Shown here: positions 1 to 8,818 of the stretch, piece by piece | Layout of the letters: every line of letters starts with the position of its first letter | How positions within the stretch are numbered: position 1 is the stretch's first letter | Assembly: GCF_000613885.1 (NCBI RefSeq) | Contig: NZ_BAJV01000013.1 | Span: 1 to 64,000, forward strand | Length of the DNA: 64,000 bases | From: Asaia prunellae JCM 25354 | Lineage (GTDB): Bacteria; Pseudomonadota; Alphaproteobacteria; Acetobacterales; Acetobacteraceae | Direction: 5' to 3' | Program-made: the position numbers and the translations under genes | Notes under the pieces: model-generated | What the model was told of the DNA's origin: nothing | Seen by the model: only the letters and a program-made list of their open reading frames with translations | Database searches by the model: none

Positions 1-673
1 AAACGGCAATAAGACCCATCGCCTTCTGCATATCATGTGTCATAACAATATCGTCACGGGATGGTGTCGGATCACCGCTCGGATGATTATGCACAAGAAT
101 GACGCTTTTGGCACCTAGCTCCATGGCGCGACGTGCTACTTCCCTGGGGTAAACCGGTGTATGGTTGACCGTACCACGCGACTGCGTTTCGTCAGCCAAA
201 AGACGGTTTTTTTCATCCAGAAAAAGAATACGGAACTGTTCAATCGGCTCTCGCGCAAGACGTGAGATGAGATAATCGAACATGAACTTCCGGTTGTTGA
301 ATATATTCTCATGATCAAGACGAGCACGGCTTACCCGGATGGCGGCTTCATGGATGATACGCAAAGCCACGCGCATAGGCAGGCCAATATGCACAAGGCC
401 ACTCAATGCGCGATCATTGGCAGAGAAAACAGCAGCGAGTGAGCCAAATCTTACTATGATGGTTTCTATCAGACTTTGCTGTTGCTCTTGTTTGATGGAA
501 AGCGCATCACAAAAAAGGCGCAACAACACCTCATCAGATAACACTGAGCCATGGTCTGCGATCAGGGCTCGATGGGGAATATCAGCCCACCCTATCATCA
601 CTGGATCGGGATCTGTATATTCCGTGTCGGTATCCTGACGATTAGAGACCCTATCGTCATCTACTTCTTTCAA
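1..673 (-). CDS. radC: RadC-family JAB/MPN protein, 3' end outside window
   Basis: About 224 codons are visible before the window edge cuts off the C-terminus. The protein has the RadC architecture: an N-terminal helix-hairpin-helix-like part (LRLFCDAL, VRFGSLAAVFSAND) followed by the JAB domain with EQFRILFLDEKNRLLADE and an intact JAMM metal site, HNHPSGDPTPSRDD. RadC proteins are putative Zn-dependent hydrolases whose cellular role is unsettled. The start is a TTG at 671-673 with a GGAG-type ribosome site about 6-10 bases upstream; a TGA in frame just before it rules out a longer protein. It diverges from the HAD gene at 706. A second, degenerate RadC lies at 1412-2109 on the same strand. 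Confidence 0.85.
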   Translation of the reverse strand, partial: MKEVDDDRVSNRQDTDTEYTDPDPVMIGWADIPHRALIADHGSVLSDEVLLRLFCDALSIKQEQQQSLIETIIVRFGSLAAVFSANDRALSGLVHIGLPMRVALRIIHEAAIRVSRARLDHENIFNNRKFMFDYLISRLAREPIEQFRILFLDEKNRLLADETQSRGTVNHTPVYPREVARRAMELGAKSVILVHNHPSGDPTPSRDDIVMTHDMQKAMGLIAV

Positions 674-705
674 TCGTTTCTCCGTCGGAGTTCAATAAAA
701 TTATT

Positions 706-1400
706 ATGTCAGAGTTCGAGGAATATACGAGCGGTCATTCGATTTTATTTGATCTGGATGGAACAATTATCGACTCCAGAGTTGGTATTATCGAAACACT
801 ACACAAGGTTGTCTCAGAACTTGGGCACATACCTGACAAGACGATTGACCTGACCTGGGTTGTCGGGCCGCCATTGGCTGAACTGATGGCAGAAGTCATC
901 GGAGTTTATGGGGACACGCGGTGGATAAGGCTGTTGCTCTTTATCGCCGCTTTTATGAAGAAACCGGTCGTTTCCAGACGCCATTGTTTCCACAGTTCAG
1001 TATTTTGCTGAGGCGTCTGGAGCGATCACCAGTCAGAATTTTCACGGCGACGTCCAAACCAGCGTCGCTCGCGCTCAGTATTCTTAAAAATCACGGACTT
1101 GATGAATGTTTCGACACCGTTCACGGCGCTGCAGATGATGACACTGGTGGCGAAAAACCTGAAATGATTGCCCGTATCATACATCAGGAGGGGCTTGATC
1201 CGGCACGTACCCTCATGATCGGTGACAGACGGTTCGATATTTTCGGTGCTCATGCGAACAGACTGAGAGCGATCGGGGTCTTGTGGGGGTATGGTGGGAA
1301 GGATGAACTGACAGAGGCGGGAGCAGATCTTCTGGTCAGTTCTCCCGATGATCTGCCCCTTGCGATCGACGGGCAGTTGAGAGCACTTTCACGCAGCTGA
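706..1400 (+). pseudogene. HAD-superfamily phosphatase (phosphoglycolate phosphatase-like), frameshifted
   Basis: The reading frame from ATG 706 carries HAD motif I (FDLDGTIID) and the family text LTWVVGPPLAELMAEV, then leaves frame near 918. The frame -1 to it resumes with VDKAVALYRRFYEETG, motif II (TATSKP) and the motif III/IV block GDRRFDIFGAHAN, and runs to the stop at 1400. Restoring one base at about 918-920 gives a normal protein of 231 residues reading GDTRVDKAV across the joint. The family hydrolyses phosphate esters with a nucleophilic Asp; the substrate cannot be read from sequence. All catalytic motifs are conserved, so a sequencing indel is likelier than decay. Confidence 0.8.
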
Positions 1401-1411
1401 TGCTTTTCCGG

Positions 1412-2109
1412 TCAGAACAGGCCCTTTTGCCTCAGGCTGAGCGGATGTCGTCTTTCAGAGACGATCACTACATCATGCAGAACCATCGAAAGAATGCCTG
1501 CCTCTTCACGCAAACGTCGGGCAAAAAGCGTCAGAGGTGAAGTGGTGGCATGAAAATTCCCCAGAGTTTTCTGAACGCCGATCAGGGCCACAGCCTGCAA
1601 GGCAAGCGCGCGACGAAAGATGAGGGCGGTTGAGGCAAAATCATCTACCGGCTCATCAGCAAGCAACCTGTTGCGATTGTCGAGATAGAGTAAGCGGAAC
1701 TGCTCTGGAACAGCGCTTGCCATAGTGCCGGAAAGATAGGCACAAAGCTGCTCCCAGCTTCCGAGCTTTGGGCGTAACCGTTCTTCAGCCAGAGCAAGGC
1801 GTTCCGCTACGACGGGCGGAAACTTGAGCAGGAGCACCGTTCGTTCACTCAAGCCTAGAGTTCTGAGATCACGACCGGAAGCCTCGAAAACTGCTGCAAG
1901 ACTCCCGAAACGATTGAGAAGCGCCTTGGCGAGTGGCTTCGTATCGCGTCGCGGAATGCTATAATAAAGCAGCATTTCCAGCAATTCGTAATCAGCGAGG
2001 GTTTCAGCGCCGACCCCAAGGACGCGATGACGCATGCGTTCACGATGCCTTGCGGGCCGGTGCCGTGGATCAGCTTCTTCCCGGTAGAGAGAAATGAGGA
2101 TTTGGCCAT
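1412..2109 (-). pseudogene. RadC-like protein with lost JAMM site, apparent frameshift near its N-terminus
   Basis: The main frame (ATG at 2035) reads GAETLADYELLEMLLYYSIP and continues with the RadC fold up to SLRQKGLF. The in-frame sequence before that ATG has RadC-like HRER but no start codon. The neighbouring frame from ATG 2109 gives MAKSSFLSTGKKLIHGTGPQG and joins as PQG-HRERMR if one base is restored near 2050, for 232 residues. Where functional RadC has HNHPSGD, this protein has VQKTLGNFHATTS, so the metal ligands are gone although flanking segments (FRRALALQA, LHDVVIVSE) are kept. It is probably non-catalytic. Its 5' end lies a few bases from the divergent uvrD start. Confidence 0.7.
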
Positions 2110-2136
2110 TAGGGCATTACATTCTATATCAGACAG

Positions 2137-4365
2137 GTGACGCAATCCCTTATATCACCCTCATCCCCTGAGTATCTTGACCGGCTCAATCCCGAGCAGC
2201 GTGAAGCGATCGAGACGACAGAAGGGCCGCTGCTCATTCTCGCTGGAGCGGGAACCGGCAAGACACGTGTCCTGACGACGCGCTTTGCCCATATTCTTCT
2301 GGAAGGCCGCGCCCGACCTTACCAGATTCTGGCTGTAACCTTTACCAACAAGGCGGCGCGTGAAATGCGCGAGCGTGTCGGGGCACTGCTGGGTGAGCCT
2401 GCTGACGGATTATGGCTTGGCACCTTTCATGCGCTCTGCGCACGCATGTTGCGTCGTCATGCCGAATATGTCGGACTGACCACAGGGTTTACCATTCTCG
2501 ATACGGATGATCAGATCCGTCTTGTCAGACAGATCATGGAGCCCTATCGCCTCGACACAAAGCGCTGGCCACCGCAGGCTCTGCTCGGCATTTTCCAGCG
2601 CTGGAAGGATCGGGGTCTGACGCCAGAACAGGTAACACCTGCGGAAGACACTGATTTTGCGGGTGGGCATGCACGCAAGCTTTATGTAGCCTATCAGGAT
2701 CGACTGAAAGCGGTAAACGCCTGCGATTTCGGCGACCTGATGCTCCATACGCTTGAGATTTTGCGTACGCAGCCGGATGTTCTGTCACAATATCATCGCC
2801 TCTTCCGCTATATTCTGGTCGACGAATATCAGGATACGAACACCATACAGTATCTCTGGCTTCGTCTTCTGGCTAAACGGGAGCATGGACCGTCGAATAT
2901 TGCCTGTGTAGGCGATGATGACCAGTCTATCTATTCCTGGCGAGGTGCAGAAATCGAGAATATCCTGCGTTTCGAAAAGGATTTTCCGGGAGCCAAGGTA
3001 GTACGGCTTGAGCGTAACTACCGTTCCACAGCCCAGATTCTCGCCGCAGCCTCCGGACTGATCGCGCATAATTCGGGTCGTCTGGGCAAGACTTTACGAT
3101 CAGGGCGCGATGATGCTCAGGGCGAGAAAGTCCAGATCATCAGCGTCTGGGATTCGGATGAAGAGGCCCGCATTACTGCCGGAGCAATCGAACGCCTTCG
3201 TGCAGACGGACATCCGCTTTCCGAGATTGCCATATTGATGCGGGCAGGCTTTCAGACGCGCCCCTTTGAAGAACGATTCCTGACGCTCGGTCTGCCTTAT
3301 CGCGTCGTTGGCGGATTGCGCTTTTACGAGCGTGCTGAAATCCGCGATGCCATGGCCTATATGCGCGTCCTCGCTCAACCTGCAGATGACTTGGCGCTTG
3401 AACGCATCATCAATGTTCCAAAGCGAGGTATCGGTGCAGCCGGTTTGCAAAAACTTCACCATGAGGCACGGCTTCTGAATGCGCCCCTGAGTGCTGGTGT
3501 GATTCATGCCCTCGAGACCGGTCTGGTCAAGGGTAAGGGTCGTGAAGCCCTGTCCGGGCTTATGGAAGCCTTCCGGCACGCTCGGGAAACACGTGAACGC
3601 GAAGGTCACGTTGTCGCTACCGAGCAGTTGCTGGAAGAGAGCGGCTATCTCCAGATGTGGCGTGACGACAAGACACCTGAAGCGCCAGGCAGGCTGGACA
3701 ACATCAAGGAACTGCTGCGCGCGATCGGAGATTTCGCGACGCTTGAAGGCTTTCTCGAGCATGTGGCACTCGTGTTTGAAACAGAAAATCAGTCGAGCGT
3801 CGATACGGTGAGCCTGATGACACTGCATGGCGCCAAAGGGCTGGAGTTTGATACGGTCTTCCTGCCAGGCTGGGAGGAAGGCGTCTTTCCTTCCCAGCGC
3901 AGTCTCGATGAAGGTGGCCTAAAGAGTCTGGAAGAGGAGCGTCGTCTGGCCTATGTGGGTATTACCCGTGCCCGCAAACGCGCTGTCATTCTCCATGCAG
4001 CAAGACGGCGTATCTATGCGAACTGGCAGGACTCAATGCCCAGCCGCTTCATCGACGAAATCCCCTCCGAGACGGTCGAGCACAGCGGACAGGCGATGCA
4101 GGAGCGTCGTCAGCTGGCAGCGCAGAATTCGATCTTTGCATCAGGACCAGTGACGAGCACAAGAAGCGGCTATAGCCGCCCCGCCCCGCGCATGACCGAC
4201 ATCACCCCGGATGCGGTTCAAGGGATTGCCATTGGTTCTCGCGTATTCCATCAGAAATTCGGTTATGGCACCGTTTTGGGTGTCGACTCCGACAGGCTGC
4301 ATATCAACTTCGAAAAGGCGGGCGAAAAACGCATCATGGCGCATTTTGTGGAACAGGTCTCGTGA
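2137..4365 (+). CDS. uvrD: UvrD/PcrA-type superfamily I DNA helicase
   Basis: This is a 742-residue ATP-dependent 3'-5' DNA helicase of the UvrD/PcrA/Rep family, acting in nucleotide excision and mismatch repair. Visible motifs in order: Q-motif text LNPEQREAI, Walker A GAGTGKT (about residues 37-43), VTFTNKAAREM, motif II VDEYQDTN (about 228), motif III GDDDQSIYSWRGA (about 259), motif IV text RLERNYRST, TLHGAKGLEFD and motif VI YVGITRARK (about 606). The C-terminal KFGYGTVLGVD segment is typical of UvrD/PcrA. The start is GTG 2137. The TGA stop overlaps the GTG of prmA (4362), so the two are translationally coupled. Confidence 0.95.
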   Translation: MTQSLISPSSPEYLDRLNPEQREAIETTEGPLLILAGAGTGKTRVLTTRFAHILLEGRARPYQILAVTFTNKAAREMRERVGALLGEPADGLWLGTFHALCARMLRRHAEYVGLTTGFTILDTDDQIRLVRQIMEPYRLDTKRWPPQALLGIFQRWKDRGLTPEQVTPAEDTDFAGGHARKLYVAYQDRLKAVNACDFGDLMLHTLEILRTQPDVLSQYHRLFRYILVDEYQDTNTIQYLWLRLLAKREHGPSNIACVGDDDQSIYSWRGAEIENILRFEKDFPGAKVVRLERNYRSTAQILAAASGLIAHNSGRLGKTLRSGRDDAQGEKVQIISVWDSDEEARITAGAIERLRADGHPLSEIAILMRAGFQTRPFEERFLTLGLPYRVVGGLRFYERAEIRDAMAYMRVLAQPADDLALERIINVPKRGIGAAGLQKLHHEARLLNAPLSAGVIHALETGLVKGKGREALSGLMEAFRHARETREREGHVVATEQLLEESGYLQMWRDDKTPEAPGRLDNIKELLRAIGDFATLEGFLEHVALVFETENQSSVDTVSLMTLHGAKGLEFDTVFLPGWEEGVFPSQRSLDEGGLKSLEEERRLAYVGITRARKRAVILHAARRRIYANWQDSMPSRFIDEIPSETVEHSGQAMQERRQLAAQNSIFASGPVTSTRSGYSRPAPRMTDITPDAVQGIAIGSRVFHQKFGYGTVLGVDSDRLHINFEKAGEKRIMAHFVEQVS

Positions 4366-5258
4366 GCGCATCCAGACGACACGCTTCGGCGCTTGAAACT
4401 ATTTCCGTCACTGTTGCCGATGAAGCAGTGCCGCTTTTCGAACAGGCCATGCTGACCGTCTGTACCACTGTAGGTATTTTCGAAGCCAATGAAGACCAGA
4501 ATATCTGGCGTGTTGAAGGGGTAAAGAATGTTGGTCACGGCGAAGAGGAGCTCGCCCGCGCCCTGACCCTTGCGCGTCTGATGACCGGTGTAGACGCAGA
4601 GCTGACACGTGAACGTACCGAAGCCGAAGGATGGCTGGCACGCACCTATGAAGCATTCCCGCAGCAGAATGTAGGAAAGCGCTTTGCCATTCGTGGCACG
4701 CATCTCGCCCCCAGTCACACACGCGATCGTCTGACAATTACGCTCGATGCCGGGATCGCCTTTGGTTCAGGTGAACATGGCTCCACGCGTGGCTGTCTGC
4801 GTGCTCTGGAGGACATGGCCTGGCGCAAGCCGGCGCGTATTCTCGATATGGGATGTGGATCAGGTATTCTGGCCATGGCTGCGGCACAGCTCTTTCACAA
4901 ACGGGTTCTGGCTGTTGATATCGAACCCTGGTCTGTGCGTGTCGCGGCCAGCAACGCGAAGCTGAATTTCATTGGCCCCTTGCTTGACGCCCGTCTCGGC
5001 AATGGCTGGCTGACCCCTGCCGTACGGGCCAAGGCACCGTATGATCTGGTCTTCGCCAATATCCTTGCGCGGCCACTCTGCAAAATGGCCCGTTCACTTG
5101 CGAGCCATCTGGCGCCAGGGGGCACGGTCATTCTGGCGGGACTTCTGACCACACAGGCGCGCATGGTGCTGGCAGCACACAGACGGCAGGGCCTCGTCCT
5201 GGAAAAACAATATTACGAGGGCGAGTGGTCCACACTGGTGTTACGCCGCCGTGATTGA
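4362..5258 (+). CDS. prmA: ribosomal protein L11 methyltransferase PrmA
   Basis: This 298-residue SAM-dependent methyltransferase resembles PrmA, which methylates ribosomal protein L11 in the cytoplasm. The diagnostic family text is present: DAGIAFGSGEHGSTRGCL, the SAM-binding loop LDMGCGSGILAMAA (about residue 161), VDIEPWSVRVAASNAKLN and the catalytic segment DLVFANILARPL. The N-terminal half is the substrate-binding region. It begins with GTG inside the uvrD stop and its own stop overlaps the GTG of the next gene, so uvrD-prmA-GNAT form a tight operon. Nothing is unusual in length or motifs. Confidence 0.93.
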   Translation: MSASRRHASALETISVTVADEAVPLFEQAMLTVCTTVGIFEANEDQNIWRVEGVKNVGHGEEELARALTLARLMTGVDAELTRERTEAEGWLARTYEAFPQQNVGKRFAIRGTHLAPSHTRDRLTITLDAGIAFGSGEHGSTRGCLRALEDMAWRKPARILDMGCGSGILAMAAAQLFHKRVLAVDIEPWSVRVAASNAKLNFIGPLLDARLGNGWLTPAVRAKAPYDLVFANILARPLCKMARSLASHLAPGGTVILAGLLTTQARMVLAAHRRQGLVLEKQYYEGEWSTLVLRRRD

Positions 5259-5751
5259 GCTGCGCGACGCAACTGAGGCCGATCTGCCGGATATTCTTGC
5301 CATTACCAATGACGCAATTGCCACCTCCGAGGCAATCTGGGCCACATCGCCACGCACGCTTGAAGAACGTCGTGACTGGATGCATGACCGGCAGGCGAAG
5401 AACTTTCCTGTGGTTGTGGCCGTGGAAGGGGACGATATTCTTGGCTTTGCCTCATATGGCCCTTTTCGCGTCTATGAAGGTTATGCCCAGACGGTCGAGC
5501 ATTCTGTCTATGTCTCGCGCAACGCCCAGCGTCGTGGAATAGGGCGTCTGCTGCTCGACGCGATGGTCTGTCACGCAGAAAAATCGGGCATGCATGTGCT
5601 GGTCGGTGCCATTACCGCCAGCAATACGGCATCCATCGCCCTTCACCGGGCGGCAGGTTTCAGCGAAAGCACACCTCTGCCACAGATGGGCAGAAAATTC
5701 GGGCGCTGGCTCGACCTCGTTTTCATGTATCGGCTTTTCGAAAGCCACTGA
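5251..5751 (+). CDS. GNAT N-acetyltransferase (phosphinothricin acetyltransferase-like)
   Basis: This 166-residue acetyltransferase of the GNAT fold begins at GTG 5251 inside the end of prmA. The text IRDATEADLPDILAITND-like start, WMHDRQ, GFASYGPFRVYEGYAQTVEHSVYV split over two strands, the acetyl-CoA loop RRGIGRLLLDAM and the C-terminal HRAAGF...MGRKFGRWLD pattern are those of the Pat/Bar-like subgroup, which acetylates amino-containing small molecules. Most chromosomal members have an unknown or methionine-sulfoximine-like substrate, so the biochemical role is open. It is co-directional with pepP, which starts about 30 bases downstream. Confidence 0.85.
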   Translation: MIELRDATEADLPDILAITNDAIATSEAIWATSPRTLEERRDWMHDRQAKNFPVVVAVEGDDILGFASYGPFRVYEGYAQTVEHSVYVSRNAQRRGIGRLLLDAMVCHAEKSGMHVLVGAITASNTASIALHRAAGFSESTPLPQMGRKFGRWLDLVFMYRLFESH

Positions 5752-5780
5752 CTATCAGATCCTGTTTGAAAGACCATGCG

Positions 5781-7549
5781 ATGAGCCTCATCCCTCTTGC
5801 CAACCGCCAGGCCCTCGTCAGGAAGGAACTTGAAGCAAGCCAGGTGGACGGCTTTCTCCTCCCCCGTGGCGATGAGTTCATGGGCGAATATGTGGCCCCC
5901 TATGCCGAGCGCCTTGCATGGCTGACAGGTTTCACAGGTTCGGCGGGTATGGCGATCCTGCTGCACGACAAGGCCGCCGTATTTTCGGACGGGCGTTATA
6001 CGAGCCAGATATGTGATCAGGTGGATGCAAGCCAGTGGGAGCGCCTCCATATCACAAACAAGCCGCCCGCAGCGTGGCTGGCTATCCACGGCAAGGTCTC
6101 AGGATCGGCTATGATCCCAGACTTGTCAGCGAGCTACAGCTCAACGCCCTGGTCGGGACGGATCATGAGTTCGTGTCTCTCGAACGCAATCCGGTGGATG
6201 CATCCTGGAGTGATCAGCCCACCCCGCCAGAGAGTATTGTCCGCTTTCAGGATGACAGGTTCAGCGGAGAAAACAGTCTTTCCAAAAGACGCAGGATCGG
6301 CGGGGCGCTACGCAAGGCAGGCCAGGATGCCATGCTTGTCTGTGACCCGACCTCTCTTGCCTGGCTCCTAAATATCCGCGGTGATGACGTACCCCATACG
6401 CCGGTCATTCTGGCATTTGCGATTCTTCATCAGGATGCCTCACTTGAGGTTTTTGTCGATATCAGCCGCGTCAGTCCTGAAGCCGCCACGTCATTCCGCA
6501 ATGTTTCGGTCCTGCCGCCGTCAGACCTTCCCGAGCGCCTCAGGGCGCTTGGAGGACAGGTCGTTCGCTTTGACCCCGCACAAACAGGATTATGGTTCAT
6601 CCAGATGCTCTCTGGAGCGGGAGCCAAACTGGCGCGCGGTGCTGACCTTTGCGCCCTGCCCCGTGCCTGCAAGAACGAAACCGAACAGAATGGTGCCCGG
6701 GCAGTACATCTGACGGATTCTGCCGCACTATGCCGGTTTCTGCATTTCGTTGAGCGCGAAGGTACCGGGCAGCATGAAACCAGGCTGGCTGAACTTCTTG
6801 ATGGCTTCCGTTCGGCTTCGTCCGAATACCATGGCGAGAGCTTTCCCGCGATCTCGGCAGTCGGACCCAATGCCGCCCTGCCCCATTACCGGGCCCTGCC
6901 GGGAGAAGACAGAGTACTTCAAGCCAATCAGGTTTATCTTATCGATAGTGGCGGCCAGTATAGCGCCGGTACAACAGATGTAACCCGTACAATCTGGAAT
7001 GGTCCCGAAGCCCCACCTGCGACGCTTTGCGAGGCCTTCACACGCGTTCTGAAAGGCAACATTACCCTCGCCCGCGCCCGCTTTCCGGCAGGAACAACCG
7101 GACATCGCCTCGATGCCCTGGCACGCTATGCGCTGTGGCAGGCTGGTCTCGACTACGATCACGGTACAGGCCACGGAATAGGCAGCTATCTCTCAGTACA
7201 TGAGGGTCCCCAGAATATCAGTTCGGTTGCACGTCCTGTCGGTCTTGAAGCCGGAATGATCCTGTCTGACGAACCTGGTTTTTATCTCCCGGGGGAATAC
7301 GGCATACGTCTTGAGAACCTGCTGCTGGTCCGCCCTGCCTCGATCGAGGCAAGGAGCCCCTTTTTGGAATTTGAGGTGCTGGGTTTTGCACCATTCGATC
7401 GCAGGTTGATCATCGCATCGTTACTGGAACCCGAAGAGCTGCGCTGGCTCAATGCCTATCATGAGTCTACGCTCACGCGCATCGGGCCGCTTCTGGATCA
7501 ATCGGACAGGAACTGGCTCGCCGACGCCTGTGCGCCGATTACGAACTGA
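5781..7549 (+). pseudogene. pepP: Xaa-Pro aminopeptidase P (M24B), frameshifted
   Basis: The 5' frame from ATG 5781 encodes the creatinase-like N-domain (LPRGDEFMGEYV, RLAWLTGFTGSAG, VFSDGRYT). It leaves frame near 6090, where the -1 frame continues with GLRIGYDPRLVSE and runs to 7549. One restored base gives 589 residues, the normal length. The M24 metal centre is complete: YLIDSGGQY, TTDVTRT, GTGHGIGSYLSVHE, SDEPGFYLPGEYGIR and RLEN. It cleaves N-terminal residues ahead of proline and needs two divalent metals. The intact active site argues that the break is a sequence error. A GAAAG ribosome site precedes ATG 5781. Confidence 0.88.
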
Positions 7550-7564
7550 CAAAGGAAAGACAGA

Positions 7565-8587
7565 ATGGCTGATCACATGATCCCTGCGACGCTCATCGAA
7601 GGTGACGGCATCGGACCCGAGATCACCGCTTCGGTCGTTGAAATTTTGGCCAAGATCGGAGCGCCTTTCGAATGGGATCACCAGTCAGGTGGTCTGGGGG
7701 CAATCGAGAAATTTGGCGCCCCCCTGCCCCAGCCAACACTGGACAGCATCCGCAAGACCGGTCTTGCTCTCAAGGGGCCGCTGACAACCCCCGTTGGAGC
7801 CGGGTTCAAATCGGTCAATGTGACCATGCGTCAGGAGTTCGGTCTGTACGCCAATCTGCGCCCGACGCGGACGGTTGTACCGGGTGGACGTTTCGACAAG
7901 ATTGATCTCGTGGTCGTGCGAGAGAATATCGAAGGGCTATACGCCGCCATGGAGCATTACCTGCCTGAAGGTGATGACCCCAAGGGGCTTGCCTATGGTG
8001 CAGGATTCAACTCGCGTCGTGAGTGCGCCCGTATTGTACGCTTTGCCTTCGACTATGCTGTTGCCAACGGCCGCAAGAAGGTCACTCTGGTTCACAAAGC
8101 CAATATTCTCAAGATTTTCAGCGGCATCTTCCTTGAGGAAGGTCGTAAGGTTGCCAAGGAATATGAAGGCAAGGTCGCTGTCGAGGAACGCATCGTTGAT
8201 GCCTGTGCCATGCAGCTCGTTACTGACCCATGGCAGTATGACGTTATTGTCACCACCAACCTTTTTGGCGATATCCTGTCTGACCTGACGGCTGGTCTGG
8301 TTGGCGGTCTGGGTATGGCTCCAGGCGCAAATATTGGCCCGAATGCCGCAATCTTCGAGGCAGTTCATGGCTCTGCCCCGGATATTGCCGGTAAGGGTGT
8401 TGCCAATCCGCTTGCCCTGCTGATGGCTGCCAGCATGATGCTTGCCCATGTTGGGCGTCAGGATCTGTCACAACGTGTGGATCATGCCATTGACCGTGTC
8501 ATTCGTGTCGATGGTGTGCGTACGCGCGACCTGGGCGGTGAAACCGGCACTGCCGAGTTGACCAAGGCGCTGCTTGCTGCGCTCTGA
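7565..8587 (+). CDS. NAD-type isocitrate dehydrogenase (isocitrate/isopropylmalate family)
   Basis: This 340-residue beta-decarboxylating dehydrogenase has a clear GGAAAG ribosome site before ATG 7565. Family text: IEGDGIGPEI, substrate loop FKSVNVTMRQEFGLYANLRP, VVVRENIEGLY, the catalytic KANILK, metal-binding DVIVTTNLFGDILSD and cofactor loop EAVHGSAPDIAGKGVANP. The NVTMRQ and ENIEGLY forms fit isocitrate rather than 3-isopropylmalate, and the length fits the short NAD-dependent type. It would oxidise isocitrate to 2-oxoglutarate in the TCA cycle. It sits 15 bases after pepP and is followed by a hairpin terminator. Confidence 0.88.
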   Translation: MADHMIPATLIEGDGIGPEITASVVEILAKIGAPFEWDHQSGGLGAIEKFGAPLPQPTLDSIRKTGLALKGPLTTPVGAGFKSVNVTMRQEFGLYANLRPTRTVVPGGRFDKIDLVVVRENIEGLYAAMEHYLPEGDDPKGLAYGAGFNSRRECARIVRFAFDYAVANGRKKVTLVHKANILKIFSGIFLEEGRKVAKEYEGKVAVEERIVDACAMQLVTDPWQYDVIVTTNLFGDILSDLTAGLVGGLGMAPGANIGPNAAIFEAVHGSAPDIAGKGVANPLALLMAASMMLAHVGRQDLSQRVDHAIDRVIRVDGVRTRDLGGETGTAELTKALLAAL

Positions 8588-8595
8588 CGCAGGAT

Positions 8596-8621
8596 TGAGG
8601 GAGAGATGAGTCTCTCCCTCA
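8596..8621 (+). terminator. stem-loop after isocitrate dehydrogenase
   Basis: A perfect 10-bp stem (tgagggagag / ctctccctca) encloses a 6-base loop 9 bases after the stop. No strong U-run follows, so it may act as a weak terminator or as 3' end protection. Confidence 0.6.
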
Positions 8622-8748
8622 GTCATATTGCTTTGCGCTGATCTGTTTCGCTTTCTGATCTGACGGTAACATCCTCTGGGTTGATGTTTATCATGCTCAG
8701 AAAATCTTTCGGCTGTGCATATGATAGGCACATTATTCTGATAACGCT

Positions 8749-8784
8749 GAGTATATGCGTCCGTAAAATATATGGCGTATACTC
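8749..8784. promoter_or_regulatory. inverted repeat upstream of zinc alcohol dehydrogenase, possible operator
   Basis: Arms gagtatatgc (8749-8758) and gcgtatactc (8775-8784) are complementary at 9 of 10 positions with a 16-base spacer. It ends 34 bases before the ATG at 8819, where a repressor or activator site would sit. No regulator gene is adjacent. Inference from symmetry and position only. Confidence 0.4.
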
Positions 8785-8818
8785 ATTGTAACAGTCAGAA
8801 CTCAAAGAGTATTTGCAA

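Noticed and set aside
706-1400. Programmed -1 frameshifting as explanation for the split HAD gene and others
   Set aside because: No slippery heptamer plus downstream structure is seen at the joints, and the same kind of break occurs in many unrelated genes.
3100-3828. 242-codon minus-strand frame inside uvrD
   Set aside because: Antisense shadow of a fully conserved helicase; no ribosome site or family text.
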